64,000 nt of DNA from Tropicimonas_B omnivorans (GCF_031846565.1 NZ_JAVRHL010000002.1:868001-932000), one strand, 5' to 3'. Numbered from the stretch's first letter, positions 21,646 through 30,728 are shown. Made by a program: numbers and translations. Notes: generated by a model not told the origin, from the sequence alone.

Positions 21646-21985
21646 ATGGCCCTCCAGAATGCGGCCGCATGCAGCGAGAGATGGCGCCGCAGGGGCGCGC
21701 CCTTGCCGCCGAGGGCGGCCGGATTTGATATGAGCTCCTCCCGAACGGTCATCGGCCCTCCCAAGCCTCACGGTCCCGTCAACGCTAGCGGGGCGCTCTC
21801 GATGTGGCAAGTTTTAACTTTCGCCAATGTTCGTTTTACGCCGCGACACTCAGAATATGGTCGCGTCAACGTTCGTAAATGTGCGTTTATGGCGTATTTT
21901 CAGGGCGAGATTGATTTTTATGTCTTCTGCCGGGCGTCCGGGGACGTATAACCGTCTCGCGCGTCCCGAACCGGTGAACCCATCG
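21646..21985. promoter_or_regulatory. glpS-glpR divergent control region with repeated GlpR-like sites
   Basis: The 340-nt region between divergent glpS and glpR is AT-rich in its middle. AATGTTCGTTTTACG (21826-21840) recurs as AATGTGCGTTTATGG (21878-21892), exactly 52 bp apart on the same face of the helix. AACGTTCGT (21868-21876) abuts the second copy. The TTCG/TGCG half-sites flanked by A/T resemble DeoR-family GlpR operators of E. coli. Repression of both transcripts is the likely effect; binding is inferred. Confidence 0.55.
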
Positions 21986-22765
21986 ATGTCCCAGACGATC
22001 CGACACCCCGAGATTCTCGAAATTGCCCGCCGCGACGGGAAGGTGACAGTCGACGCGCTCGCGCAGCATTTCGGCGTGACCTTCCAGACCATCCGGCGGG
22101 ATCTGGCGGACCTCGCCGAGACCGGACGGCTGGAGCGGGTGCATGGCGGAGCGGTCCTGCCGTCGGGCGTCACCAATATCGGGTACGAGGACCGCCGCGG
22201 CCTGCATGCCGGCGCCAAGGGCGCGATCGCCGCTGCCTGCGCCGCAGCGATCCCGAACGACTGCTCCGTGTTCCTGAGCATCGGCACGAGCACGGAGGCG
22301 GTGGCCTCCCGGATGCTCGCGCACCGCAATATTCTCGCCGTGACGAACAACATCAACGTCGCCGCACTCCTCGAGAAGAACCCCGATTGCCAGATCGTCG
22401 TGGCGGGCGGAACGCTGCGGCGTTCGGATGGCGGGCTGGTCGGAGATCTCACAACGCGGACCATCCGGCATTTCAAGTTCGACGTTGCCGTCATCGGCTG
22501 CTCCGCCCTCGACGACGAGGGGGACGTCCTCGATTTCGACATGCAGGAGGTCGGTGTGACCCGCACCATCATCGACCAGGCGCGGCGCATCCTGCTTGTC
22601 GCCGATCATTCGAAGTTCCTGCGCAAGGCACCCGTCCGCGTCGCGACGCTGGCGGACCTCGATGCGTTCTTCACCGACCGCGCGTTGCCGGAGGCGTTCC
22701 TCCGCCGCTGCGCGGACCATTCCGTCGACGTGCATGTCGCGGGTGAGGAGACGGTCCTGGACTGA
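21986..22765 (+). CDS. glpR: DeoR/GlpR-family transcriptional regulator
   Basis: 259-aa DeoR-type repressor. The N-terminal HTH (residues 6-60) contains VTVDALAQHFGVTFQTIRRDL, followed by LERVHGGAV. The effector domain has the phosphosugar-binding SIGTSTEAVA, VVAGGTLRRSDGGLVG and LVADHSKF motifs of GlpR. The start at 21986 was chosen because MSQTIRHPEILEIA is the family start; the longer upstream frame crosses the control region. Divergence from the glycerol transporter operon supports repression relieved by glycerol-3-phosphate. Confidence 0.93.
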   Translation: MSQTIRHPEILEIARRDGKVTVDALAQHFGVTFQTIRRDLADLAETGRLERVHGGAVLPSGVTNIGYEDRRGLHAGAKGAIAAACAAAIPNDCSVFLSIGTSTEAVASRMLAHRNILAVTNNINVAALLEKNPDCQIVVAGGTLRRSDGGLVGDLTTRTIRHFKFDVAVIGCSALDDEGDVLDFDMQEVGVTRTIIDQARRILLVADHSKFLRKAPVRVATLADLDAFFTDRALPEAFLRRCADHSVDVHVAGEETVLD

Positions 22766-22789
22766 CAGCAGGACCGGCAAAACGGCAAA

Positions 22790-22822
22790 CGGCCCGGCCG
22801 CATCAGCACGCCGGGCCGCTTT
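22790..22822. terminator. bidirectional terminator between glpR and ald gene
   Basis: CGGCCCGGC (22790-22798) pairs with GCCGGGCCG (22810-22818). CTTTAT follows on the plus strand; on the minus strand the stem is followed by TTTGCCGTTTTG. It separates convergent glpR and the aldehyde dehydrogenase gene. Confidence 0.75.
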
Positions 22823-22866
22823 ATACAGGCAGGGGCAGGGAGAGGCCGCCGGCCTCTCCAACCCCG

Positions 22867-24246
22867 TTACTGCCCGGTGATGTAGACCGACTTGGTGTTG
22901 ACGAATTCCTTCATGCCGAAGCCGCCGTGCTCCCGGCCGTAGCCCGAGTTCTTGACGCCGCCGAAGGGCATGTTGGGAATGGCGATGTTGTAGCCGTTGA
23001 TCGAGACCATGCCGGTGTCGAAGTGCTTGCTCGCAAGCTCCCGCGCGCGGCCCTCGTCCTTGCAGAAGATGCCGCCGCCGAGACCGTAGCGGCTGTCGTT
23101 GGCGATGCGCATCGCGTCCTCGTCATCCTTCGCCTTGATGACGGAGGCGACAGGGCCGAAGAGTTCGTCGTCATAGGCCGGCTGGCCAGGTGCGACGTCC
23201 ACCAGCACCGTGGCGGGGTAATAGGCGCCCATCCGGTCCGGAACCTTGCCGCCGCAGAGCGCCCGCGCACCTTTCTCGATGCTGTCGTCCACCTGCTTTG
23301 CCAGCTCGTCGCGCAGCTCGGTGCGGGACATCGGGCCGAGCCCGGTCTTCTCGTCGAACGGATCGCCCATCTCGATGGCGCTCATCTGCTGGGTGAAGCG
23401 CTCGACGAAGGCGTCGTAATGCTTCTCGGTCACGACGAAGCGCTTGGCGTTCACGCAGGTCTGGCCGTTGTTGTAGATCCGTCCCATGACGCAAGTCTTC
23501 ACGGCGAGGTCGAGGTCGGCGTCGTCGAGGACGATGTAGGCATCGTTCGAGCCAAGCTCGAGAACGGACTTCTTGAGCTGCTCCGCGGCCTTCTGGCCGA
23601 CGGCCCGGCCGGCGCCGTCGCTGCCGGTGAGGGTCACACCGCGGACGAGGTCGTTTTCGATGACCTTGTCGGACTGGTCATGGTCGATGATCAGGACGGT
23701 GAAGAGGTTCTTCGGCAGGCCCGCGCGCTCCATCACGTCGCGGAGGAAAAGGCCGCTGCCGGTGCAGCTCTCGGCGTGCTTCAGCAGGATGCCGTTGCCC
23801 GCCATGAGGTTGGCGATGGCATAACGCACGACCTGGTAGCAGGGAAAGTTCCACGGCTGGATGCCGTAGATCACGCCGATCGGCGACTGGGTGACGACGC
23901 CTGTGCCGCCGGGGATCTCGCGCTCCTCGTCGGCCAGTTCCTTCGGCCCGTTCGCCGCGGTGAACTCGCAGATCTGCGCGCAGAGGTCGATTTCCTGCTT
24001 GCTGTCGCCGATCCGCTTGCCGACCTCGCGGGACATCAGCTCCGCGAACGCGTCCTTGCTGGCCTTCAGCTCCTTGCCGATCGCGCGGATGATCTCGGCG
24101 CGGTCGTCGTGGCTCTTCAGCCTCCAGGACAGGAACGCTTCGTGGCAGGCCTCCACCGCGGCCTTGGCCGTGGCGTCCGTCATGTAGTCGTAGGTCTCGA
24201 GGACCTCTTCGGTGGCGGGATTGATCGTCTTGATCTGGTCGCCCAT
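22867..24246 (-). CDS. NAD(P)-dependent succinate-semialdehyde dehydrogenase
   Basis: 459-aa aldehyde dehydrogenase of the Sad/YneI branch of succinate-semialdehyde dehydrogenases. It begins IKTINPATEEVLETYDYM. It carries GVIYGIQPWNFPCYQ, the catalytic glutamate in LELGSNDAYIV, and the nucleophilic cysteine in NNGQTCVNAKRF. The C-terminus is MPFGGVKNSGYGREHG. The start at 24246 gives the family N-terminus with GAGG upstream; an upstream ATG would add about 30 unrelated residues. It is divergent from an OhrR-type regulator with a palindrome between them, so it may be under peroxide or aldehyde-stress control. Other short-chain semialdehydes are possible substrates. Confidence 0.88.
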   Translation of the reverse strand: MGDQIKTINPATEEVLETYDYMTDATAKAAVEACHEAFLSWRLKSHDDRAEIIRAIGKELKASKDAFAELMSREVGKRIGDSKQEIDLCAQICEFTAANGPKELADEEREIPGGTGVVTQSPIGVIYGIQPWNFPCYQVVRYAIANLMAGNGILLKHAESCTGSGLFLRDVMERAGLPKNLFTVLIIDHDQSDKVIENDLVRGVTLTGSDGAGRAVGQKAAEQLKKSVLELGSNDAYIVLDDADLDLAVKTCVMGRIYNNGQTCVNAKRFVVTEKHYDAFVERFTQQMSAIEMGDPFDEKTGLGPMSRTELRDELAKQVDDSIEKGARALCGGKVPDRMGAYYPATVLVDVAPGQPAYDDELFGPVASVIKAKDDEDAMRIANDSRYGLGGGIFCKDEGRARELASKHFDTGMVSINGYNIAIPNMPFGGVKNSGYGREHGGFGMKEFVNTKSVYITGQ

Positions 24247-24319
24247 GTCGCGCCTCGTCGTATATGGAATGTCGGATAGGCAACGCGGGGCGCGGGAAAT
24301 GTTTCCTTGTGCGGGACCC

Positions 24320-24333
24320 AATTGCGTGCAATT
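24320..24333. promoter_or_regulatory. candidate OhrR/MarR operator
   Basis: Perfect inverted repeat AATTGC (24320-24325) and GCAATT (24328-24333) with a 2-bp centre. It lies midway between the divergent aldehyde dehydrogenase and ohrR starts. MarR-family regulators commonly bind such short A/T-ended palindromes. Binding is inferred. Confidence 0.5.
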
Positions 24334-24425
24334 CATTTCGCGACGCTGCGTCGTTCCGGCGATGCGGCCGCGCCGATCTCCGGCATCGGCGGCAGGAGCG
24401 ACCCGGGGGGGAGAGGCGGCGCGCG

Positions 24426-24887
24426 ATGACCGAGAAGAGCACGGACGACCTGGCGCTCGGGCAACAGATCTGCTTCCCCGTCTACGCCGCGTCCAACATG
24501 CTGACGCGGCTCTACCGGCCGGCTCTCGGCCCGCTCGGGCTGACCTATCCCCAGTACCTCGTGATGCTGGTCCTCTGGGAAGAGGCGCCGCAAAGCGTGT
24601 CTTCCCTCGGCGCCCGGCTCCATCTCGACAGCGGCACCCTCACGCCGCTCCTGAAGCGTCTGGAAACCGCGGGCTACGTTGCGCGCGCGCGGGATGCCGA
24701 GGACGAGCGGAGGGTGAAGGTCTCCCTGACGGAGGCCGGCGCCGCCCTGCGCGCGCGTGCCGAGCCAATCCCGCGGAAGCTCGCCGGCGATCTGGGCCTC
24801 AGCGAAGCGGAGTTCGAGGCGTTGCGCCGAAGCGTGTGGTCACTGGTGAAGGCGCTGGAGACGCCGAGGGGCGCCGGCATCCCCTGA
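24426..24887 (+). CDS. OhrR-type MarR-family regulator
   Basis: 153-aa MarR-family winged-helix protein. The N-terminal LGQQICFPVYAASNML has the conserved reactive cysteine (Cys16) of OhrR organic-hydroperoxide sensors. LTYPQYLVMLVLWEE, GTLTPLLKRLETAGYV and the wing RDAEDERRVKVSLTEAG are standard. The start at 24426 follows GGAGAGG. The usual target ohr is not adjacent; the divergent gene is an aldehyde dehydrogenase. No second cysteine is present, so it would be a one-Cys sensor. Confidence 0.88.
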   Translation: MTEKSTDDLALGQQICFPVYAASNMLTRLYRPALGPLGLTYPQYLVMLVLWEEAPQSVSSLGARLHLDSGTLTPLLKRLETAGYVARARDAEDERRVKVSLTEAGAALRARAEPIPRKLAGDLGLSEAEFEALRRSVWSLVKALETPRGAGIP

Positions 24888-24920
24888 AGCCGGGCGCGCC
24901 CGCAGGCGGACCCTGCGCCC

Positions 24921-26168
24921 TCAGAGCACCAGCGGCAGGTACGTCACCATGATCAGCACCCCGATCAGCACGGCAAGATAGGGCAGGACCGCCTTCGCGA
25001 TCCGCTCCAGCCCGATATTCGTGACCGAGGCCGCCACGTAGAGATTGATCGCCACCGGCGGCGTGATCATTCCGATCGACAATCCCACCACCATGATGAT
25101 TCCGAAATGGATCGTGTCGATGCCGAGCTGCATCACCAGCGGCAGCAGGATCGGGGTCAGGATGATGAGCGCCGAGGCGGTCTCGATGAAAATGCCCGTG
25201 ACGAGAACCACGACGAGGATCATCGCAAGGACGACCATCGGCTCCTGGCTGAGCGAGAGAACGCCCGATGCGATGCTCGCTGGCACCTGCCAGTTGGAGA
25301 GCGCCCAGCTCAGGGCCGCCGAGGCCGCGATGACGAACATCACCACCGCCGTCGTCACGCCGGAGCGGATCACGATGCGGTAGATGTCCCGCAAGGTGAG
25401 GTCCCGGTAGATGAAGAGCGACACGAGGATCGCGTAGTCGACGGCGACCACGGCCGCCTCGCTCGGCGTGAAGATCCCGGAGAAGATGCCGCCGAGGATG
25501 ATCACGGGCGTCATCAGGCCCCAGAACGCGGAGACGAAGCTGCGTGCGATGGTCCGGAGCGAGAAGGCGCTGCCGCTGGGATAGGCGCGGCGATAGCCCT
25601 GCCAGAGCGCGATTGCCATCAGGCCGAGCCCCATGGCCACACCCGGCAGGAAGCCGCTCAGGAACAGCTCCGCCACGGATTCCTGCGCGATGACCGCGTA
25701 GAGGATCATCGGGACCGAGGGCGGAATGACGACGCCGATCGTGCCGCCGGCGGCGATGAGGCTGGCGGCGGAGGCCGCGTCGTAGCCCTTCGCCTTCAGC
25801 TCGGGCACCAGCGTCGCGCTGACGGCGGCGGTCGTCGCGGCGCCGGACCCAGAGATCGCGGCGAAGAACATAGCCGCGAGGATGGAGACGATGGAGAGCC
25901 CGCCCTTCAGGAAGCCGATCAGAGCGTCGGCAAGCTGGACGAGACGGGTACTGATCTTGCCCGCCGCCATGATGTCCCCGGCGAGGATGAACATCGGCAC
26001 GGCAACGAGAGCGAAGCTGTTGACGCCGGAGAACATCTGCTGCGGCACGACGAGGAGCGGCGTGCCGCTGGCCCAGATCGCGGCAAGGGTGCCGGCGCCG
26101 ATGGCGATGGCGACCGGAACGCCGATGACCATGAGGACGGCGAAGATCCCGAACAGAACGAGGCTCAT
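24921..26168 (-). CDS. TRAP transporter large permease (DctM family)
   Basis: 415-aa membrane protein with about 12 helices. TRAP hallmarks are visible: MFSGVNSFALVAVPMFILAGDIM, SGSGAATTAAVSATLVPELKAKGY, GGTIGVVIPPSVPMILYAV and MITPPVAINLYVAAS. It is the ion-driven transport subunit, with the small permease and binding protein encoded just upstream in the same operon (starts overlap by 4 nt). The binding protein suggests a carboxylate or sugar-acid substrate. Confidence 0.95.
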   Translation of the reverse strand: MSLVLFGIFAVLMVIGVPVAIAIGAGTLAAIWASGTPLLVVPQQMFSGVNSFALVAVPMFILAGDIMAAGKISTRLVQLADALIGFLKGGLSIVSILAAMFFAAISGSGAATTAAVSATLVPELKAKGYDAASAASLIAAGGTIGVVIPPSVPMILYAVIAQESVAELFLSGFLPGVAMGLGLMAIALWQGYRRAYPSGSAFSLRTIARSFVSAFWGLMTPVIILGGIFSGIFTPSEAAVVAVDYAILVSLFIYRDLTLRDIYRIVIRSGVTTAVVMFVIAASAALSWALSNWQVPASIASGVLSLSQEPMVVLAMILVVVLVTGIFIETASALIILTPILLPLVMQLGIDTIHFGIIMVVGLSIGMITPPVAINLYVAASVTNIGLERIAKAVLPYLAVLIGVLIMVTYLPLVL

Positions 26169-26662
26169 GCGGGGTCCTTCGGGCCCGTGTCCCGTCCCGA
26201 TGCGGTCGCCGCGAGATCGGCGAGGCAGAGGGCGGCCATGAGCGCGCCGCTGATCGGGATCACGGCATAGACGTAGATCATCGGCAATTGCATGGAGGCG
26301 GAGCGCTGGAAGGACTGCATGGACATGTAGGTCCAGCCGATCCACGTCAGCGCAATGAGAAAGGCCGTCATGGCGACGAGACCCGCGAGCACGGCGCCGC
26401 GGCGAAGCCCGGCGGGCAACCGGTCGGTCACGATCGTCACGGCGATATGGCGCTTCTCGGCGAGGGCGAGCGTGGCGCCGAGGAAGGTCAGCCAGACGAG
26501 CAGGAAGCGCGCGACCTCCTCCGTCCAGCTGACCGCCGTGAAGAGGACCCGCGAGACGATCTGGAGCGTGATCACGGCCGCGAGGGCCGCCATCCCGGCG
26601 AAGACCACCGGGCGCAGCACGGCGGCGAGACCGCGCTCCAGAGAGCTCGCGAGCCGCTCCAT
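26165..26662 (-). CDS. TRAP transporter small permease (DctQ family)
   Basis: 165-aa four-helix protein with the DctQ pattern: first helix around 16-40, the SRVLFTAVSWTEEVARFLLVW motif (37-57) that is diagnostic, ALAEKRHIAV, and a final pair of helices. ATGs overlap on both sides (dctP stop at its start, dctM start at its end), so the three TRAP subunits are translationally coupled. Confidence 0.94.
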   Translation of the reverse strand: MERLASSLERGLAAVLRPVVFAGMAALAAVITLQIVSRVLFTAVSWTEEVARFLLVWLTFLGATLALAEKRHIAVTIVTDRLPAGLRRGAVLAGLVAMTAFLIALTWIGWTYMSMQSFQRSASMQLPMIYVYAVIPISGALMAALCLADLAATASGRDTGPKDPA

Positions 26663-27675
26663 CAGTTCGCCGTGGTCTGCGCCTGGATGCGCTCCAGAAG
26701 CTCGCCGAACTTCTCGCCGTACTCGTCGTAGACCGGCTGGATCTGGGCCTTGAACGCATCGAGGTCGGGATCGAGGTCGATCTCCATGCCGCGCTCGCGC
26801 AGCTCGTCGAGCTGCTGGGCTTCCATCTCGGCATTGACCTCGCGCTCGTGCGCGGAGGCCTCGCGCGCGGCTTCGACGAGGACGTCATGCGCCTCTTCCG
26901 GGACCTTGTTCCAGGCCGGCTGGCCCATCACGAAGATGGCAGGGGCGTAGCTGTGCCGCGTCATCGTCATGTAGCTCTGCGTCTCGTCCAGCTTGAAGCT
27001 GTGCACGACGTTGACCGGGTTTTCCTGCCCGTCGATCGTGCTTTGCTGCATCGCCGTCAGGGCTTCGGTCCAAGCCATGGGAATGGCGTTGGCGCCGAGC
27101 TCGCGGAAAGTGTCGATGTAGACCGGGTTCTCCATGACGCGGATGCGCAGGCCGCCCATGTCGTCGGGGCTCGCCACCGGACGGACGGAGTTGGTCAGGT
27201 TGCGGAAGCCGCGCTCGGCATAGGCCAGCCCCTTGAGGTTCACGGTCTCGAGGCGGTCGAGCAGCTCCTGCCCGATCTCGCCGTCGAGCACCTCGTAGGC
27301 GTCCTCGTTGGAGGGGAACAGGAACGGCAGTTCGAACACCGCCATTTCGGGCAGGAAGTTCGAGACCGGGCCGTTGGTGATCACGCCCATGTCGATGCTG
27401 CCGATCTGCATGCCTTCGAGAAGCGTGCGCTCGTCGCCCAGCGTGGCGTTCGGGAAGATCTCGACCTCGATCTTGCCGCCGGTCCGCTCGGAGACCAGTT
27501 CGGCGAAGCGCTCGGCGGCGACGTGGAAGCCGTCCTGCTCGTTGACCACGTGGGCCAGACGCAGGGAGACGGGCTCCATGTCGGCGAAATCCTCGGGAGC
27601 CGCGCTGGCGGCGGAGCCGATCAGACCGGCAAGGGCGGCGACCGACGCGGTCGCAAGGAATGAACGTCGCAGCAT
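26662..27675 (-). CDS. TRAP transporter substrate-binding protein (DctP family)
   Basis: 337-aa periplasmic protein with a signal peptide (cleavage near residue 25, after SAASA). DctP hallmarks include LRLAHVVNEQDGFHVAAERFAELV, GGKIEVEIFPNATLGDERTLLEG, GLRIRVMENPVYIDTFRELGANAIPM and TAMQQSTIDGQENPV. The IRVMENP arginine normally salt-bridges the carboxylate of the ligand. It heads the TRAP operon. Sugar acids are plausible ligands given the lactonase and dehydrogenase upstream, but this is inference. Confidence 0.94.
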   Translation of the reverse strand: MLRRSFLATASVAALAGLIGSAASAAPEDFADMEPVSLRLAHVVNEQDGFHVAAERFAELVSERTGGKIEVEIFPNATLGDERTLLEGMQIGSIDMGVITNGPVSNFLPEMAVFELPFLFPSNEDAYEVLDGEIGQELLDRLETVNLKGLAYAERGFRNLTNSVRPVASPDDMGGLRIRVMENPVYIDTFRELGANAIPMAWTEALTAMQQSTIDGQENPVNVVHSFKLDETQSYMTMTRHSYAPAIFVMGQPAWNKVPEEAHDVLVEAAREASAHEREVNAEMEAQQLDELRERGMEIDLDPDLDAFKAQIQPVYDEYGEKFGELLERIQAQTTAN

Positions 27676-27792
27676 CGGAAAATCTCCTCCTCAAGTGCTG
27701 GACGAGCAATGTCCATTCTGCGCCGGAGCGTCAACCATACGGAAGGACGATCGGGGCGAGGGGGCGGCGCCCCGCGGCTTCGGGCGCGGCCC

Positions 27793-28665
27793 TCAGTCCA
27801 CCCGCACCCGGTATTCCCGGCGTCCCGTCCCCGCTCCGCGGAGGGCGAAGGTCAATCCCTCCCCCGGCCGCTCGGTCAGGGTCTCTTCGGACAGCCCGAT
27901 CGCGGCGGTGGTGCAGTAGAGCGTCGAAAGGTCATCGCCCCCGAACGCGGGGCAGGAGGGTTGGGTTGCTGGCACGCTGACCGCCGTCTCCGGCCTTCCC
28001 TCCGCGGTGAAGACCCCGATCCGGGAGGCGCCCCAATGGGACACGAAAAGACGCCCCTCGCGGTCGGTGATGGCCCCGTCGGGGAAGCTGCCGGAGGCGC
28101 GTTCGTCTATGAAGATCTCGGGCTCCCCCATTGGCCAGCCCTCGTCGTCCAGCTCCCAGCGAAAGATGCAGGAGGTCGGGGTATCGGCGAAATAGGCGAA
28201 CTGGGCGTCGGGACTGAAACAGATGGCATTGGGGATGGTGATGCCGGGGCGAAGGCAGGTCAGTTCCCCCTTGTAATAGCGGTATATCGCGCCGGCGCCG
28301 TCCGCCTTGTCGATGCCCATCGTTCCGACCCAGAAGCCCCCCCACGGATCGGCGCGGCCGTCATTGGAGCGGGTCGCGACGTTCTCGGCCTCGAGCGGAC
28401 AGACGCGCTCCCGCGCGTTGCTGTCCAGATCGAGGAGGGTCAGATCGGTCTGCGTCGCGACGATCACCGAAGCGCGGTCCACCCAGCCGAGGCAGGACAC
28501 GAACCGGTCGAAGGACCAGTCCTGCAGCGCTCCGTCCTGTCGTCCAAGGACGCGGCGAGAAAGGATGTCGCACCACAGGAGTTGCTCCCGCTCGGGGTGC
28601 CAGAGCGGACCCTCTCCGAGAAGACAGCGGGTCGTGTCGTGAATGTCCGCCGCGCTCATGTGCAT
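27793..28665 (-). CDS. SMP-30/gluconolactonase-family sugar lactonase
   Basis: 290-aa beta-propeller lactonase. The CLLGEGPLWHPE motif near the N-terminus supplies the metal-binding Glu. SNDGRADPWGGFWVGTM supplies an Asn and the NDGR block, NAICFSPD a second Asn, and SFPDGAITDREG the Asp of the catalytic site. It would hydrolyse the 1,4- or 1,5-aldonolactone made by the neighbouring L-arabinose/D-galactose 1-dehydrogenase. The start at 28665 (or two codons in) is preceded by a weak ribosome site. It is the last gene of the sugar-oxidation set before the TRAP genes. Confidence 0.9.
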   Translation of the reverse strand: MHMSAADIHDTTRCLLGEGPLWHPEREQLLWCDILSRRVLGRQDGALQDWSFDRFVSCLGWVDRASVIVATQTDLTLLDLDSNARERVCPLEAENVATRSNDGRADPWGGFWVGTMGIDKADGAGAIYRYYKGELTCLRPGITIPNAICFSPDAQFAYFADTPTSCIFRWELDDEGWPMGEPEIFIDERASGSFPDGAITDREGRLFVSHWGASRIGVFTAEGRPETAVSVPATQPSCPAFGGDDLSTLYCTTAAIGLSEETLTERPGEGLTFALRGAGTGRREYRVRVD

Positions 28666-28797
28666 ATATCCGCGAGGCGCCGGTTCAGGGGGGCGCCGAC
28701 GCGGAAGGGGGCGTCGGTCCCGGTCCGGCTCCCGCCGATGCAGCGGCGTCCTGAAAGGTCGGTCATTCGAAGCTCCGTGTGGGGGTCGGTGTCCCGA

Positions 28798-29739
28798 TCA
28801 GTCGTGAAAGGCGGCGCCCGCCACCCGGCGCCCGAGCATGAACGCGTCGGCGACATGGATCAACGGGGCTGCATCCGTATCCGAGTGACGCCCGGCGATC
28901 AGCTCGTCGAACCGGGCGTAGAGGGCGGGATACTCGCCTAGCGTGCCGGCTTCCTGCTCCGCGCCATCGATGAAGAGACGCGAGCCACCCTCGGTCAGGC
29001 GCAAGGGTCCGGCATCCGTCTCCACCTCGATCTGCCAGATGTCGTCCCCCTCCTGGCGCCAGTCGAACCCTGCTGTCGCCTCCACATCGTCCCCGCCCGT
29101 GAAGGTCAGATCGGCGGCGATCGGCGTGTCGCGGTTCTCCGGGAAGGTGAGCGTCGCGGCGGTCAGGTGCAGCAGGCCCGGACAGATCTCGGTCAGGATC
29201 GACAGCGCGTTGATGCCGGGATCGAAGACGCCGAGCCCGCCCGCCTCCCAGATCCACTCCTGGCCGGGATGCCACTTCCGGACGTCCTCCTTCCAGTCGA
29301 TCCGGATGCGCCGGACCCTCTTGTCCGCGAGCCATGCCTTCGCCGGCGCCACGCCACCGGCCATGCGCGAGTGCCAGGAGGCGAAGAGGGTGACGCCGGC
29401 GCCGTCGGCCATCTGCCGCAGGCGCAGCACCTCGGCGATCGTCGCGCCGGGCGGCTTCTCGAGCATCACGTGCTTGCCCGCGGCGATCGCGGCGCGCGCG
29501 GCTGCGAACCGGGGGACGGGAGGCATGCAGAGCGACACGGCAGGGATGTCCGGCCGCGCGTCCAGAAGGGCCTCCAGCGTCGCGTGGGTCTCGATGCCCT
29601 CGATGCCGCCGGAGCGGCTGACGCAGGCGGCGAGGGCGAAGGCGTCCGATCCGGCAAGGGCAGGGACATGCTGGTCCCGGGCGATCTTGCCGATGCCAAC
29701 GAGGGCGACGGGCAGGGGGCGGGGCAGGGAGGAGGACAT
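28798..29739 (-). CDS. L-arabinose / D-galactose 1-dehydrogenase (Gfo/Idh/MocA family)
   Basis: 313-aa NAD(P)-dependent dehydrogenase. The Rossmann motif is GIGKIARDQHVPAL (15-28), with EKPPGAT (94-100) carrying the catalytic Lys95. FASWHSR, WKEDVRKWHPGQEWIWEAGG and GVFDPGINALSI, together with the C-terminal HVADAFMLGRR, closely match Azospirillum brasilense L-arabinose 1-dehydrogenase, the first enzyme of non-phosphorylative arabinose oxidation. That enzyme also oxidises D-galactose. The start at 29739 has GGAGAA 4 nt upstream. It lies 24 nt from the transporter permease gene and upstream of the lactonase, giving uptake, oxidation and lactone opening in one run. Confidence 0.92.
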   Translation of the reverse strand: MSSSLPRPLPVALVGIGKIARDQHVPALAGSDAFALAACVSRSGGIEGIETHATLEALLDARPDIPAVSLCMPPVPRFAAARAAIAAGKHVMLEKPPGATIAEVLRLRQMADGAGVTLFASWHSRMAGGVAPAKAWLADKRVRRIRIDWKEDVRKWHPGQEWIWEAGGLGVFDPGINALSILTEICPGLLHLTAATLTFPENRDTPIAADLTFTGGDDVEATAGFDWRQEGDDIWQIEVETDAGPLRLTEGGSRLFIDGAEQEAGTLGEYPALYARFDELIAGRHSDTDAAPLIHVADAFMLGRRVAGAAFHD

Positions 29740-29762
29740 GGTTTCTCCGTCAGAAGCAGGGA

Positions 29763-30728
29763 TCACGCCCGCAGCGCGGTGACCCGAAGGAGGCCGCGCT
29801 GGAGCAGGATGAACAGAAGCAGCAGCACGCCGATGACGATCTTGGCCCACCAGCTCGACAGCGAGCCGTCGAACACGATGTAGGTCTGGATGAGGCCCAT
29901 GGTCAGGACCCCGAAGAGCGTCCCAACCATGTAGCCTGCACCGCCAGTCAGGAGCGTGCCGCCGATCACGACCGCGGCGATGGCGGTGAGCTCGGCGCCC
30001 ACCGTCGCGAGGGGGTAGCCGGAGCCGGTATAGATCGAGAAGACGATGCCGGAGAGGCCCGCCATGAACCCCGAGAACGCATAAATCCCGACCGTCACCC
30101 GGCCCACGCGCACGCCCATCAGCCGGGCCGTCTGCTCTCCGCCTCCGATGGCGAAGACGGACGCGCCGAAGCGGGTGCGATGCGCGACGAGGGCCCCCGC
30201 CGCCACCGACAGCAGCATCACGATGCCGATGAAGGTCAGTCGCCCCTTGCCCGGCATCAGCCAGTAGGCGTCCTTCAGCGCGTCGTAGAACGGATCGGCG
30301 ATCGGCACGGAGTCGATGGTCAGCATGTAGGAGGCGCCGCGTGCGAGGAACATCCCCGCCAGCGTGACGATGAACGGCGGCATGGCGAGGCCGTGGATGA
30401 TCCCGCCCATCGCGGCGCCGAAGGCCGTCGTGATCGACAGAAGCAGGGCGAAGACGATCAGCGGATGCAGCCCCGTCTCGCGCAGGACGACGGCGATGAA
30501 GACGCCCGAGAAGGCGATCACCGAGCCGACGGACAGGTCGATCCCGCCCGACAGGATGACGAGTGTCATGCCGACCGCGACGATCCCGAGATAGGCGTTG
30601 TCCGTCAGCAGGTTCCCGGCGACGCGGGTGGAGAGCATGTAGGGAAACTGCAACCAGCAGACGATATAAGCGGCGACGAAGATGCCGATCGTCGCAAGGA
30701 GCGGGTAGAGGCGGGGATTGAGGCTCAT
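29763..30728 (-). CDS. yjfF: furanose ABC transporter permease, YjfF-like
   Basis: 321-aa RbsC-type permease with about nine hydrophobic segments. ILSGGIDLSVGSVIAFSGV is the conserved ribose-type motif, and GGEQTARLMGVRVGRVTVGIYAFSGFMAGL and IAAVVIGGTLLTGGAGY are typical. It is the fourth gene of a ytfQ-ytfR-ytfT-yjfF set with the same order as in E. coli, where the system imports galactofuranose and arabinofuranose. The ATG overlaps the preceding permease stop. Confidence 0.88.
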   Translation of the reverse strand: MSLNPRLYPLLATIGIFVAAYIVCWLQFPYMLSTRVAGNLLTDNAYLGIVAVGMTLVILSGGIDLSVGSVIAFSGVFIAVVLRETGLHPLIVFALLLSITTAFGAAMGGIIHGLAMPPFIVTLAGMFLARGASYMLTIDSVPIADPFYDALKDAYWLMPGKGRLTFIGIVMLLSVAAGALVAHRTRFGASVFAIGGGEQTARLMGVRVGRVTVGIYAFSGFMAGLSGIVFSIYTGSGYPLATVGAELTAIAAVVIGGTLLTGGAGYMVGTLFGVLTMGLIQTYIVFDGSLSSWWAKIVIGVLLLLFILLQRGLLRVTALRA

